In this document: positions 9,329 through 17,387 of the stretch, piece after piece
Layout: each line of letters starts with the position of its first letter
How positions within the stretch are numbered: the stretch's first letter is position 1
Assembly (NCBI RefSeq): GCF_004135605.1
Contig: NZ_SDPT01000004.1
Span: 62,001-126,000, forward strand
Length of the DNA: 64,000 nucleotides
Reading direction: 5' to 3'
Source of the DNA: Sphingomonas desiccabilis
Lineage (GTDB): Bacteria; Pseudomonadota; Alphaproteobacteria; Sphingomonadales; Sphingomonadaceae
Program-made: the position numbers and the translations under genes
Notes under the pieces: model-generated
The model's database searches: none
Told to the model about the DNA's origin: nothing
What the model saw: the letters and a program-made list of their open reading frames with translations, nothing else

Positions 9329-11950
9329 TCAGCGCGGGAGCAGCTTCTCGCCCGAGATCGCAAAGGAGGTCGCCGCTCCAGCGGCTTGTGCCAAGCCGGG
9401 CCGTGAGACCGGCTGACCACCTCCGACCCAGAGGTCTACCTGCCCCGCCGATATCCGGCGGCGCCCCTGCGGATCGACGAAACTGAGCTGCCGATCCTTG
9501 AGCGCAAAGCGCACCGTGCGCGTGTCGCCCTTCTTGAGGTGGACCCGCTCGAAGCCTTGCAGCGTCCGGATCGCAGCGCCGTCCTTGCCGGGATGGGCCA
9601 CGTACAGCTGTACGACCTCGTCCCCGTCCATCGCGCCAGAATTGGTCACATCCACCGACACCGTCACCGAGCCATCCGCCTGGATCGTCTTGTTGCTGAC
9701 GCGCGCATTCCCGTAGGTGAAACGGGTGTAGGAAAGGCCGTGGCCGAAGGGGTAGAGAACCTCCCCATTGAAATAGCGATAGGTTCGCCCCTGCATCGCA
9801 TAATTGTCGAACGCAGGCAGGTCGTCGGCGGACGTGTAGAAGGTGACCGGGAGGCGCCCGGCGGGGCTGTAATCCCCGGCGAGCAGGCCGGCGACGGCAT
9901 GGCCGCCCTCGCCACCCGGATACCAGGCTTCCACGATTGCAGGGATGTTCGTGTCGGCCCAGTTCACGCTCAGCGCCGATCCGTTCATCAGCACCAGGAC
10001 AACCGGCTTACCGGTGGCATGGACGCGCTCGAGCAGCTTCTGCTGCGGTTCCGGCAGGTCGAGGCTCGTGCGGTCCCCGCCGGCGAAGCCTTTCGCCTGA
10101 ACCTTCATCTCCTCGCCCTCGATGCGCGCGGAAAGCCCGCCTGCGAAGATCACCACGTCGGCCTGGGCGGCGGCTGCGACCGCATCGTCGCCGTTGGCGC
10201 TCGGCAGGCTCCACAGGAGTTGCTGCTGGCCGCGCGCGCCGCGCTGGAAGCCCTCGACACGGACCGCATAGCTCTTGCCACGCTTCAGGCGGATGGATCC
10301 GGCCAGGATCGAGGGCGCGTCGCCGACGCCCCACTCGTCCACGACCAGCTTATTGTCGATCCAGACGCGGTAGCCGTTCTCGGTGGAGAAGCGGAAGCGG
10401 TATTCGCCGGTTTCCGGCGCCACCAGCGTGCCCGTCCAGCGCGCAGAGCTTTCGCGGTCGCCACTCCACGTCACCTGGGCGTTGGTCGCGGTCTCCGTGG
10501 CGCTTGGGGTGCCCTGCAAGTCGCGGTTGGCGTAGTGCTGGACGCGCAACCCCCGGAAGGCGGAGTCGGGCACCGGTGCTTCTGCCGGCCCGATGAGGCC
10601 CACGCCTTGGGCATGGAGGATCCGCGCGTTGGGATAGCGCGCGCGGATGCCGTCGAGGACGGTCACCGGCTGGGATGGCGTGCCGTAATAGTTGCCCACC
10701 AGCGTATCGAAGCTGTCGGCATTGGGGCCGATGACGGCGATCGTGCGAGGCGCGCTCTTGAACGGCAGCAGATTGCCCTGGTTCTTCAGCAGCACCATCG
10801 ACGCCTCGGCCATCTCGCGCGACTTGGCGCGATGCTCGGGCGTGTCATAGTCCTTGGCCGTGATGTTCGCGAACGGCAGCTGCGGGTCGAAGAGGCCGAG
10901 CCGGATGCGTGCCTCGAACAGGCGCTGGAGCGAGCGGTCCACGGTCGCCTCGCTCAGGTGCCCCGCTCTCACCGCCGCCACGATGTTCTCCGGATCCGTC
11001 GTCATGCCGTTGCGGTAGTCGCCGCAGATCAGGTCCATGCCGTTTTCGAACCCAGCGGCGACGCCTTCCGGAGCGGTGTCGGTGTAGTGCAGCGCATCCT
11101 TGCGATAGATGTTTGCCGCAGCACCGCAGTCGGAGACCACATAGCCCTGGAATCCCCACGCACGGCGTAGATACTGTTCCTGCAGGACGGCGTTGGCGCA
11201 GCCCGGCACGCCCCAGACCGCGTTGTACACGCACATGATCGACGCGACCTTGCCCTCCGTCACCGTGGTGCGAAACGCCGGCAGATAGGTGTCCTCCAGG
11301 TCGTGGAGGCTCGGGTACACGTCCTCCCGATGGCGGTTGCTTTCCGGGCCGGAGTGGACGGCAAAGTGCTTCGAGGTCGCGATGGTCTTGAAGTATTTCG
11401 GGTCGTCGCCCTGCAGCCCCCGGATGAACGCGGTGCCGATCTGGCCCGTCAGATAGGGATCCTCTCCGTAGGTTTCCTGGCCGCGCCCCCAGCGCGGATC
11501 GCGAAAGATGTTGAGGTTCGGGGACCACACCGTGAGGCCGCGATAGAAGTCGCTTCCGCCGTCGGGATGCCGGCGTTCGAGATATTTCGCGCGAAACTCG
11601 GTGGAGATCACGTCGGCGGTGTTCCGCATCCGGTCGACGTCCCAGGTCGCCGCCATGCCGATCGCCTGCGGGAATACCGTGGCGATGCCCGCACGTGCCA
11701 CGCCATGCAGACCTTCATTCCACCAGTTATACTTGGGAATGCCCAGCCGGGGCAGCGCAGGCGCGTCGTGGCCGAGCTGAAGCGCCTTTTCCTCCAGGCT
11801 CATCTTCGAGACGAGATCGCGGGCGCGCTCGGCAGGGGGCAGCTGCGGGTCGCGATAGGGAAGCTGCGCAGGGGCAGTCTGCGCCGAAGTGACGCTGACC
11901 GGCGCGACCGACGACAAAAGTAGAAGTCCAACGAGCAAACTGCGGCCCAC
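9329..11950 (-). CDS. secreted GH3 glycosidase with PA14 and Fn3-like domains
   Basis: An 873-residue family 3 glycoside hydrolase, probably a beta-xylosidase or beta-glucosidase acting on side chains of plant polysaccharide. A GTG start at 11950 is set by an excellent GGAGGG seven bases upstream; the frame's earlier ATG at 11992 is not. Order: signal peptide (LLVGLLLLSSVAPVSVTSAQ), GH3 N-domain with ATSKHFAVHSGPE and the catalytic nucleophile Asp274 in GYVVSDCGA, GH3 C-domain interrupted by a PA14 insertion (around WTGTLVAPETGEYRFRFSTE), and a C-terminal Fn3-like domain (VTNSGAMDGDEVVQLYV). The PA14 insert between the GH3 halves is a known architecture. LacI-type operators lie upstream. Confidence 0.92.
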   Translation of the reverse strand: MGRSLLVGLLLLSSVAPVSVTSAQTAPAQLPYRDPQLPPAERARDLVSKMSLEEKALQLGHDAPALPRLGIPKYNWWNEGLHGVARAGIATVFPQAIGMAATWDVDRMRNTADVISTEFRAKYLERRHPDGGSDFYRGLTVWSPNLNIFRDPRWGRGQETYGEDPYLTGQIGTAFIRGLQGDDPKYFKTIATSKHFAVHSGPESNRHREDVYPSLHDLEDTYLPAFRTTVTEGKVASIMCVYNAVWGVPGCANAVLQEQYLRRAWGFQGYVVSDCGAAANIYRKDALHYTDTAPEGVAAGFENGMDLICGDYRNGMTTDPENIVAAVRAGHLSEATVDRSLQRLFEARIRLGLFDPQLPFANITAKDYDTPEHRAKSREMAEASMVLLKNQGNLLPFKSAPRTIAVIGPNADSFDTLVGNYYGTPSQPVTVLDGIRARYPNARILHAQGVGLIGPAEAPVPDSAFRGLRVQHYANRDLQGTPSATETATNAQVTWSGDRESSARWTGTLVAPETGEYRFRFSTENGYRVWIDNKLVVDEWGVGDAPSILAGSIRLKRGKSYAVRVEGFQRGARGQQQLLWSLPSANGDDAVAAAAQADVVIFAGGLSARIEGEEMKVQAKGFAGGDRTSLDLPEPQQKLLERVHATGKPVVLVLMNGSALSVNWADTNIPAIVEAWYPGGEGGHAVAGLLAGDYSPAGRLPVTFYTSADDLPAFDNYAMQGRTYRYFNGEVLYPFGHGLSYTRFTYGNARVSNKTIQADGSVTVSVDVTNSGAMDGDEVVQLYVAHPGKDGAAIRTLQGFERVHLKKGDTRTVRFALKDRQLSFVDPQGRRRISAGQVDLWVGGGQPVSRPGLAQAAGAATSFAISGEKLLPR

Positions 11951-12017
11951 GCGACATCCCTCCGAAATTTCTATTTGAGGCGGACTGTGCACATCGACCT
12001 ACCGAGGTCAACGGAAA

Positions 12018-12031
12018 TGGTACCGCTATCG
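12018..12031. promoter_or_regulatory. LacI-type operator candidate, GH3 side
   Basis: TGGTACCGCTATCG is an imperfect palindrome about a central CG (GGTACC against GATAGC, 4 of 6 matching), the geometry of LacI-family operators. It lies 68 bp upstream of the GH3 GTG start. It is the weakest member of the operator set in this window, so it is listed separately from the site at 12119. Confidence 0.35.
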
Positions 12032-12118
12032 CGCCCGCGGACAGCGAGTTTGCAACGGGTCCGCCTCCGCACGCTCCTTCTGATGCGTAGATGGCCGCAG
12101 TAGAAACAGCCTTGCCCC

Positions 12119-12132
12119 TGACACCGGTTTCC
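12119..12132. promoter_or_regulatory. LacI-type operator candidate, hydratase/MFS/GH43 side
   Basis: TGACACCGGTTTCC has half-sites GACACC and GAAACC around a central CG (5 of 6 matching). It is essentially the reverse complement of the sites upstream of the TonB receptor, sharing GACACCGGTT. It lies 40 bp before the ATG of the hydratase gene and could repress that operon, and with 12018 the divergent GH3 gene. Confidence 0.55.
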
Positions 12133-12171
12133 AATAGCGATGCCTGCGAGATGCAGAAGGTGTTTTGGTAG

Positions 12172-13002
12172 ATGAGCGGGGAAGAGGCGATCGCGCGGGC
12201 CTTTGTGGAGGCACGGCGTACAGGCGCGGCGCTTCCGACCTATCCGGGCGTGCGTCCGACCTCGCTTGCTGCTGCCTATGGCGTGCAGGACCATGCGATC
12301 GCGTTCCACGGCGGAGCCGTCGCCGGGTGGAAGGTGGGTCGGGTCCCGGCGCCTTACAGCGACACGCTGGGCGTGCCGCGGCTCGCGGGACCGATCTTCG
12401 CCGACCAGATCCAGAGCGCCGGCGATGATCCGGCCAGGCTGCCGGTGATCTCCGGGGGATTCGCTGCGGTGGAGGCCGAATATCTGCTGCGCATCGGCCG
12501 GTCGCCGAAGCCGGGCACGCAGCGGCTCTCGCCGGAAGACGCGGTCGCGCTGGTCGATGCGGTGCATGTCGGGTTCGAGATCGCGAGCTCGCCCTATGCG
12601 GGAATTAATGCGGACGGACCGCTGGTCACGATCAGCGACTTCGGCAATCATAACGCATTGCTGATTGGGGCACCGGTGGCAGACTGGTCGAGCCGGACCT
12701 TTGAGGATTGGCAGGTCGCAACCTTTGTCGACGATACATGCGTCGGGGAAGCGAGCGCGCGCACCATGCTCGACGGGCCGTTCGGCGCCGTCGCGTTTCT
12801 GGTCGAGAGCCTGGCCGCGCGCGGCCGGGCGCTGGAGCCGGGGCAATGGGTCTCCTCAGGTGCGGTGACCGGCGTCCACCAGGTGGCGGTCGGGGCACGT
12901 GTCGAGGCGCGGTTTGGAACGCTTCGGGTGAGCGGCACGATAGAGGCCGCCGCCCGGCAGGAGAGTATGTCGGAGATGAAGCATGGAGAACGGACGGGCT
13001 GA
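12172..13002 (+). CDS. 2-keto-4-pentenoate-hydratase-type protein (paralog 1)
   Basis: A 276-residue cytoplasmic enzyme of the MhpD/fumarylacetoacetase-like hydratase fold. Family features are the N-terminal AYGVQDHAIA and AGWKVGR, then GPIFADQI, the acidic metal-ligand segment EAEYLLRIG, VHVGFEIASSPYAGIN, and the C-terminal WVSSGAVTG followed by HQVAVGARV. It is closely related to the product at 21474-22259. These enzymes add or remove water, or decarboxylate, on short 2-keto-enoic acids. The substrate here is unknown; a 2-keto-3-deoxy sugar acid is a guess from context. It overlaps the transporter start by 20 bases, so the two are one operon. Confidence 0.8.
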   Translation: MSGEEAIARAFVEARRTGAALPTYPGVRPTSLAAAYGVQDHAIAFHGGAVAGWKVGRVPAPYSDTLGVPRLAGPIFADQIQSAGDDPARLPVISGGFAAVEAEYLLRIGRSPKPGTQRLSPEDAVALVDAVHVGFEIASSPYAGINADGPLVTISDFGNHNALLIGAPVADWSSRTFEDWQVATFVDDTCVGEASARTMLDGPFGAVAFLVESLAARGRALEPGQWVSSGAVTGVHQVAVGARVEARFGTLRVSGTIEAAARQESMSEMKHGERTG

Positions 13003-14269
13003 CCCGGTTGCAGGCGCGGTAGCGCGGGCGGGTCGCTATCGTTGGGGGATCGTCGCGCTCCTCTTCACGGCGACGGTGATCAACTACGTCGATCGACAGA
13101 TGATCGGCGTGCTCAAGCCGACGCTGTCGGCGGACCTCGGCTGGAGCGAAACCGACTTCGCCGACGTCATCTTCTTTTTCCAGCTGGCCTATGCGATCGG
13201 CTATCTGGGTTTCGGCCGGATCATGGACGTGATCGGCGCGCGCTTCGGCTATGCCATCGCCTTCGTCATCTGGCAGATCGCGCACATCGCCCATGGCGGC
13301 GCCTATTCGGTGACGCAGTTCGCCATGGCGCGGTTCGGCCTGGGCCTGGGCGAGTCCGGCAACTTCCCCGCGAGCATCAAGGCAGTGACCGAGTGGTTCC
13401 CGGCGCGCGAGCGGGCGTTGGCGATCGGCGTATTCAACGCGGGCGCCAACGTCGGCGCGATCATCACGCCGCTGGTGGTGCCGATCATCACCGTCACCTA
13501 CGGCTGGCGTGCGGCCTTTATCATCACCGGCTTGGTCAGCCTGCTGTGGCTGGTCGCCTGGCTGCTCATGTATCGCCGTCCCAGCGAGCATCCCAAAGTG
13601 ACCCGGGCGGAGCGCGCCTGGATCGAGCAGGATCCGGCCGACCCGGTGACGGCGATCCCCTGGAAGCGGCTGATCCGCGTGCGCGAGACCTGGGCCTATG
13701 CGCTGGGCAAGTTCTTCATCGACCCGATCTGGTGGTTCTTCCTGTTCTGGCTGCCGGGCTATCTGGGGGAGCGCTATGACCTGGATCTGTTGAGCTTCGG
13801 GCCGCCGCTGGTCGCGATCTACCTGCTGTCCGATCTGGGCAGCGTGGCGGGCGGCTGGCTGTCCGGCCGGTTCATCAACGCGGGCAAGAGCGTCAATTAT
13901 GCGCGCAAGATGACCATGTTCATCTGCGCCTGTGCGGTGGTGCCGGTGTTCTTTGCTCAGTCGATCGACAATCTGTGGCTGGCCGTGCTGGTAATCGGCA
14001 TTGCGACCGCGGCGCACCAGGCGTTCTCGGCCAACCTCTATACGCTGCCTTCGGACCTGTTCCCGCGCGCGGCGGTTGGTTCGGTGGTCGGCATCGGCGG
14101 CACCGTGGGCGCGATCGGCGGCATGCTGATGGCCAAGTACGCCGGCTATGTCCTCGACAGCATCGGCAGCTATGTGCCGCTGTTCGCGGTCGCGGGCGCG
14201 GCCTATTTCCTGGCGCTGCTGTGCGTCCACCTGCTGTCGCCGAAGCTGGCGCGCGCGCAGGAAGTCTGA
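12983..14269 (+). CDS. MFS hexuronate-type transporter (ACS family)
   Basis: A 428-residue inner-membrane protein with about 12 hydrophobic helices. Characteristic features are INYVDRQMIGVLKPTLSADL in helix 1 and the conserved GLGLGESGNFPASIKAVTEW of the anion:cation symporter family, which includes ExuT-like galacturonate/glucuronate carriers. The long central loop (about residues 200-230) splits the two six-helix halves. Its position between a sugar-acid enzyme and a GH43 glycosidase, inside a uronate island, supports uronate uptake driven by protons. It starts inside the end of the upstream hydratase gene. Exact substrate is inferred. Confidence 0.88.
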   Translation: MENGRADPVAGAVARAGRYRWGIVALLFTATVINYVDRQMIGVLKPTLSADLGWSETDFADVIFFFQLAYAIGYLGFGRIMDVIGARFGYAIAFVIWQIAHIAHGGAYSVTQFAMARFGLGLGESGNFPASIKAVTEWFPARERALAIGVFNAGANVGAIITPLVVPIITVTYGWRAAFIITGLVSLLWLVAWLLMYRRPSEHPKVTRAERAWIEQDPADPVTAIPWKRLIRVRETWAYALGKFFIDPIWWFFLFWLPGYLGERYDLDLLSFGPPLVAIYLLSDLGSVAGGWLSGRFINAGKSVNYARKMTMFICACAVVPVFFAQSIDNLWLAVLVIGIATAAHQAFSANLYTLPSDLFPRAAVGSVVGIGGTVGAIGGMLMAKYAGYVLDSIGSYVPLFAVAGAAYFLALLCVHLLSPKLARAQEV

Positions 14270-14277
14270 AGGCAAGC

Positions 14278-14303
14278 GCGGGCGGCGCCAAAACGCCGCC
14301 CGC
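14278..14303 (+). terminator. strong hairpin between transporter and GH43 genes
   Basis: A perfect 10-bp GC stem (GCGGGCGGCG / CGCCGCCCGC) with loop CCAAAA starts 9 bases after the transporter stop codon and ends 27 bases before the GH43 ATG. No T-run follows. It may be a partial terminator or an mRNA-stabilising element that sets different expression of cytoplasmic and secreted products. Confidence 0.5.
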
Positions 14304-14329
14304 TGCCGCACCCAAGCCGGAGAATCACG

Positions 14330-15949
14330 ATGGGACTGAGCAGGCGCGAGGCGCTGGGGACGGCGTTTGCCGGCGGTGCAGCGGCGATGCTGAGCGGAAC
14401 GCCCGCGCGGGCCGCGGGCACGTCGGGGGCGCCCGAGGCTTGCAAGGCGCGCCCGGCTCCGGACTGGAAGCGGGGCTTTGACAACCAGCGGATCGCCGAC
14501 CTGGGCGACGGGCGGTTCCTGAACCCGCTGCTCGCCGGCGACCATCCCGATCCCGCCATCCTGAAGGATGGGCGAGATTACTACATGACCTTCTCCAGCT
14601 TCGACAGCTATCCCGGGCTGACGATCTGGCACAGCCGCGACCTGGTGAATTGGCAGCCGCGCAAGGCCGCGCTCAGCCGCAACATCGGGTCGGTGTGGGC
14701 GGTGAGCCTGGAGAAGCACAAGGGGCGGTATTTCCTCTACATCCCGGTGAAGGCCACGCCGAACGACATCTATGTCAGCTGGGCCGACCATATCGACGGC
14801 CCGTGGTCCGACCCCAAGTCGCTGGGGCTGCACGAGCATATCGACCCGTGCCATGCGGTGGCCGAGGACGGATCGCGCTGGCTGTTCCTGTCGGGCGGCG
14901 ACCGAATCCGGCTTTCCGACGACGGGCTGTCGACCGTGGGGAAGGTCGAGCATGTCTATGACCCCTGGCGCTATCCCGATGACTGGGACGTCGAGAGCTT
15001 CTCGCCAGAGGGACCCAAGATCGTGCGGCACGGGAACTGGTATTACCAGATCACCGCGGTCGGCGGGACGGCGGGGCCGCCCACTGGGCACATGGTGATC
15101 GTGGCAAGGTCGCGCTCGCTGCACGGACCGTGGGAGAATGATCCGGCCAATCCGGTGGTACGCACTACCGACCTGTCGGAACGCTGGTGGTCGCGGGGAC
15201 ATGCGAGCCTGGTCGAGGCGCCGGACGGGAGCTGGTGGTCCGTGTACCACGGCTTCGAGAACGGGTTCTGGACGCTGGGCCGGCAGGCGCTGCTCGATCC
15301 GATCGAGTGGACCGCCGATGGCTGGTTCCGGATGAAGGGCGGTGACCTCTCGCAGCCGATCGCCAGGCCGAAGGGCGGCGCCGCGCTGCCGCACGGGCAG
15401 CCGCTGTCGGACGACTTCCGGACCCTGCAGCTGGGGGCCAAGTGGAATTTCTTTCAGCCCGGGCCGGACGAGGCCGCCCGGGCGCGGGTGGAGAATGGCG
15501 CGCTGGTGCTCAAGGCGACCGGCAAGGCGCCGAGCGACTCCTCGCCGCTGATGCTGATCGCGGGCGACCGCGCGTACCAGTTCGAATGCTCGATCGAGAT
15601 CGCGCCCGGCGGCACCGCGGGGCTGGTGCTGTTCTATGACGACAAGCTCTATTGCGGGCTTGGCTTCGACGAGACGCGGTTCGTGACCCACCAGTACGGC
15701 ATCGAGCGGGGGCGACCGGCGAACCCGTACGGCCGGCGCCTGCGGATGCGCGTGGCGAACAAGGAGCATGTCATCGCCATCCACCTGAGCGGCGATGAGG
15801 GGCGGACGTGGAAGCGCTTCGATCGCGGCATGGAGGTGTCCGGGTACCACCACAACGTGCGCGGCGGGTTTCTGATGCTGCGGCCGGGCCTCTATTCGGC
15901 CGGAGCGGGGGAGGCTCGGTTCCGGGATTTCCGGTATCGCGCGCTGTAG
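14330..15949 (+). CDS. secreted GH43 glycosidase
   Basis: A 539-residue glycosidase of clan GH-F, probably a beta-xylosidase or alpha-L-arabinofuranosidase trimming pectin or xylan branches. The N-terminus has a twin-arginine-like signal (SRREALGTAFAGGAAA, then ARAAG). The five-bladed propeller begins with LAGDHPDPAIL, whose Asp is the general base; a second Asp is in IDPCHAVAEDG and the general-acid Glu is in ESFSPEGPKI. A C-terminal concanavalin-like beta-sandwich (from about residue 355, FRTLQLGAKWNFFQPG) matches the GH43 C2 domain. It is the third gene after the hydratase and transporter. Confidence 0.9.
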   Translation: MGLSRREALGTAFAGGAAAMLSGTPARAAGTSGAPEACKARPAPDWKRGFDNQRIADLGDGRFLNPLLAGDHPDPAILKDGRDYYMTFSSFDSYPGLTIWHSRDLVNWQPRKAALSRNIGSVWAVSLEKHKGRYFLYIPVKATPNDIYVSWADHIDGPWSDPKSLGLHEHIDPCHAVAEDGSRWLFLSGGDRIRLSDDGLSTVGKVEHVYDPWRYPDDWDVESFSPEGPKIVRHGNWYYQITAVGGTAGPPTGHMVIVARSRSLHGPWENDPANPVVRTTDLSERWWSRGHASLVEAPDGSWWSVYHGFENGFWTLGRQALLDPIEWTADGWFRMKGGDLSQPIARPKGGAALPHGQPLSDDFRTLQLGAKWNFFQPGPDEAARARVENGALVLKATGKAPSDSSPLMLIAGDRAYQFECSIEIAPGGTAGLVLFYDDKLYCGLGFDETRFVTHQYGIERGRPANPYGRRLRMRVANKEHVIAIHLSGDEGRTWKRFDRGMEVSGYHHNVRGGFLMLRPGLYSAGAGEARFRDFRYRAL

Positions 15950-15957
15950 GGGACGCG

Positions 15958-15987
15958 CCCGGGTTTCGGCGGAGGCGGGAACCCGGG
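15958..15987. terminator. inverted repeat after GH43 gene
   Basis: CCCGGGTT and AACCCGGG form an 8-bp stem with a 14-base loop, 9 bases after the GH43 stop. It lacks a T-run and also resembles the GC-rich intergenic repeats found elsewhere in the window, so it may be a repeat that doubles as a terminator between the convergent GH43 and DUF885 genes. Confidence 0.4.
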
Positions 15988-16077
15988 GTCGCAGGAGAAC
16001 GAATGGGGCGCATGGTACCCAGGGCTTCCGCCGTCGCGGGAGCACGGGGAGGCTGCGAACGGAGGCGGCTTCTTCTT

Positions 16078-16179
16078 GTGCCCCGGCGGAGGCCGGGGTC
16101 CAGTTGCGGTGCCGCGGCGATCGGTGCGCGCGCGCTTCGGGGATCTTCCGGATTGGGCCGCCGTCCTCCGCCGGAGTAC
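16078..16179. repeat. intergenic inverted-repeat element, copy 1
   Basis: The left arm (16078-16106) contains CCCCGGCGGAGGCCGGGG followed by TCCAGTTG and differs from the left arm of the copy at 21345 in one base. The right arm (16151-16179) is a degraded inverse copy ending CCGGAGTAC. It occupies the gap between convergent genes together with the hairpin at 15958. No coding capacity is seen. Confidence 0.65.
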
Positions 16180-16190
16180 GGCGGCGCGAT

Positions 16191-17387
16191 TCAGATGAGG
16201 CGCTTCCAATCTCCATAGGCTTCGGTGCGCATGCGGCCGTGGCGGAGCATGGCCTGGTGGAAGCGGACCCGCACGGCCGGCCTGATGCGGGCGGCAGTGT
16301 CGGCTAGGTCGAGCCAGGCCATGGCCTCGGCGGCGCGGGTGGCGGGTTCCTTGGCAAGGCGGGGGAGATCGATCTCGAACGGGGCGAAATAGCCGGGCTC
16401 GCCTTGCCAGGCGATCAGCTGCGCGCGAGCCTGGTCGATGCTCCATCCGTCGAGATGGATGCCGAGGTCGGCGAGGCCGCGGGTGACGCGGAACAGCAGC
16501 CAGTGGATGTGGCCGAGCTCGCCGAGCGGGTCGCGCTTGTAGGCGCCGTCGGCGGCGGCGAGCTGTTCCGCGACCATGCCCCATGCTTCGGCATAGGAGG
16601 GGGCGAAGCGCAGGCGGAGCGGATGAGGGGCGGCGAGCACTTCCATCGGCATCTGCGTCATATGGCCAGGGAGCAGCTCGTGGTGGACGGCGCCCTTGAG
16701 GCTCCAGCTGGGGCGACGGGCGATGTCCTTGAGGTCGACGACATAAGCGCCGGGCTTTTCCGGAGTCGGGAGCTCGCGATAGCCGCCGCGGCCGGCGGCG
16801 ACCTCGGCTGCGGAGAGGCGGCGGGCGCTGACGTCGAGGCAGAAGGGCGGAACGGGGCCGAGCAGCGCAGGAACGCGTGCGCGGGCGGCAGCGAGCACGC
16901 GGTTCATGTCGGCGACCGCCTGGTCGCGGCCGGCGTCGCTGTCGGGATAATGCCACTGCGGGTCGGCGAAGAGGGCGCGGTAGCGCTCGCCGACCGAGCC
17001 TTGCGTGCGGCCGAGGCCGCGGAACAGTCGGTCGGCACGGGCGGTGAGGCGACCGACTTCGCGCGTCAGCCGCATGCGGGTGCGTTCGGGCGTGACGCCG
17101 GTGCCGCTGCGCTGCTGGAGGAGGAGGGCGAAGCGTTGCGTGCCGGTCGCGGAGGCGAGGCGTGCGTCGAGCGCGAGGCCTGCGCGGGCGGTGAGCAGGT
17201 CGAGGCGCTGGCCAGGCGGGAGGGCGCTGGCATCGAAGCGGGCGAGGCGGCCTAGCGCGCTTGCCGGGTCGCTGTCCTTCTCGGCCGCGTCGAGGGCGGC
17301 GCGAAGGTCGTCCCGGCTCCCGAGCGCAAGCGCCGGGGTGGCGAGCACTCCGAGGCCGGCGAGGACGCCGCGCCGCGTCGCCTTCAT
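16191..17387 (-). CDS. DUF885 family protein, putative metallohydrolase
   Basis: A 398-residue protein of the DUF885 family. The N-terminus MKATRRGVLAGLGVLATPALA looks like a twin-arginine export signal. The family hallmark HHELLPGHMTQ (HExxPGH, about residues 230-240) is a zincin-like motif; other conserved parts are DPQWHYPDSDAGRD and SYAEAWGMVAEQL. Members are annotated as peptidase-like, but substrates are mostly unknown. Its ATG overlaps the stop of the large LamG gene as ATGA, so the two are translationally coupled and may act on the same material in the periplasm. Confidence 0.8.
   Translation of the reverse strand: MKATRRGVLAGLGVLATPALALGSRDDLRAALDAAEKDSDPASALGRLARFDASALPPGQRLDLLTARAGLALDARLASATGTQRFALLLQQRSGTGVTPERTRMRLTREVGRLTARADRLFRGLGRTQGSVGERYRALFADPQWHYPDSDAGRDQAVADMNRVLAAARARVPALLGPVPPFCLDVSARRLSAAEVAAGRGGYRELPTPEKPGAYVVDLKDIARRPSWSLKGAVHHELLPGHMTQMPMEVLAAPHPLRLRFAPSYAEAWGMVAEQLAAADGAYKRDPLGELGHIHWLLFRVTRGLADLGIHLDGWSIDQARAQLIAWQGEPGYFAPFEIDLPRLAKEPATRAAEAMAWLDLADTAARIRPAVRVRFHQAMLRHGRMRTEAYGDWKRLI

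Noticed and set aside
9539..11170. 543-codon plus-strand frame
   Set aside because: Antisense to the well-supported GH3 gene, with no recognisable domain or start signal.
12632..16216. 1194-codon open frame on the minus strand
   Set aside because: It is antisense to the hydratase, transporter and GH43 genes, is rich in Arg, Pro and His, and shows no domain; typical of GC-rich shadow frames.
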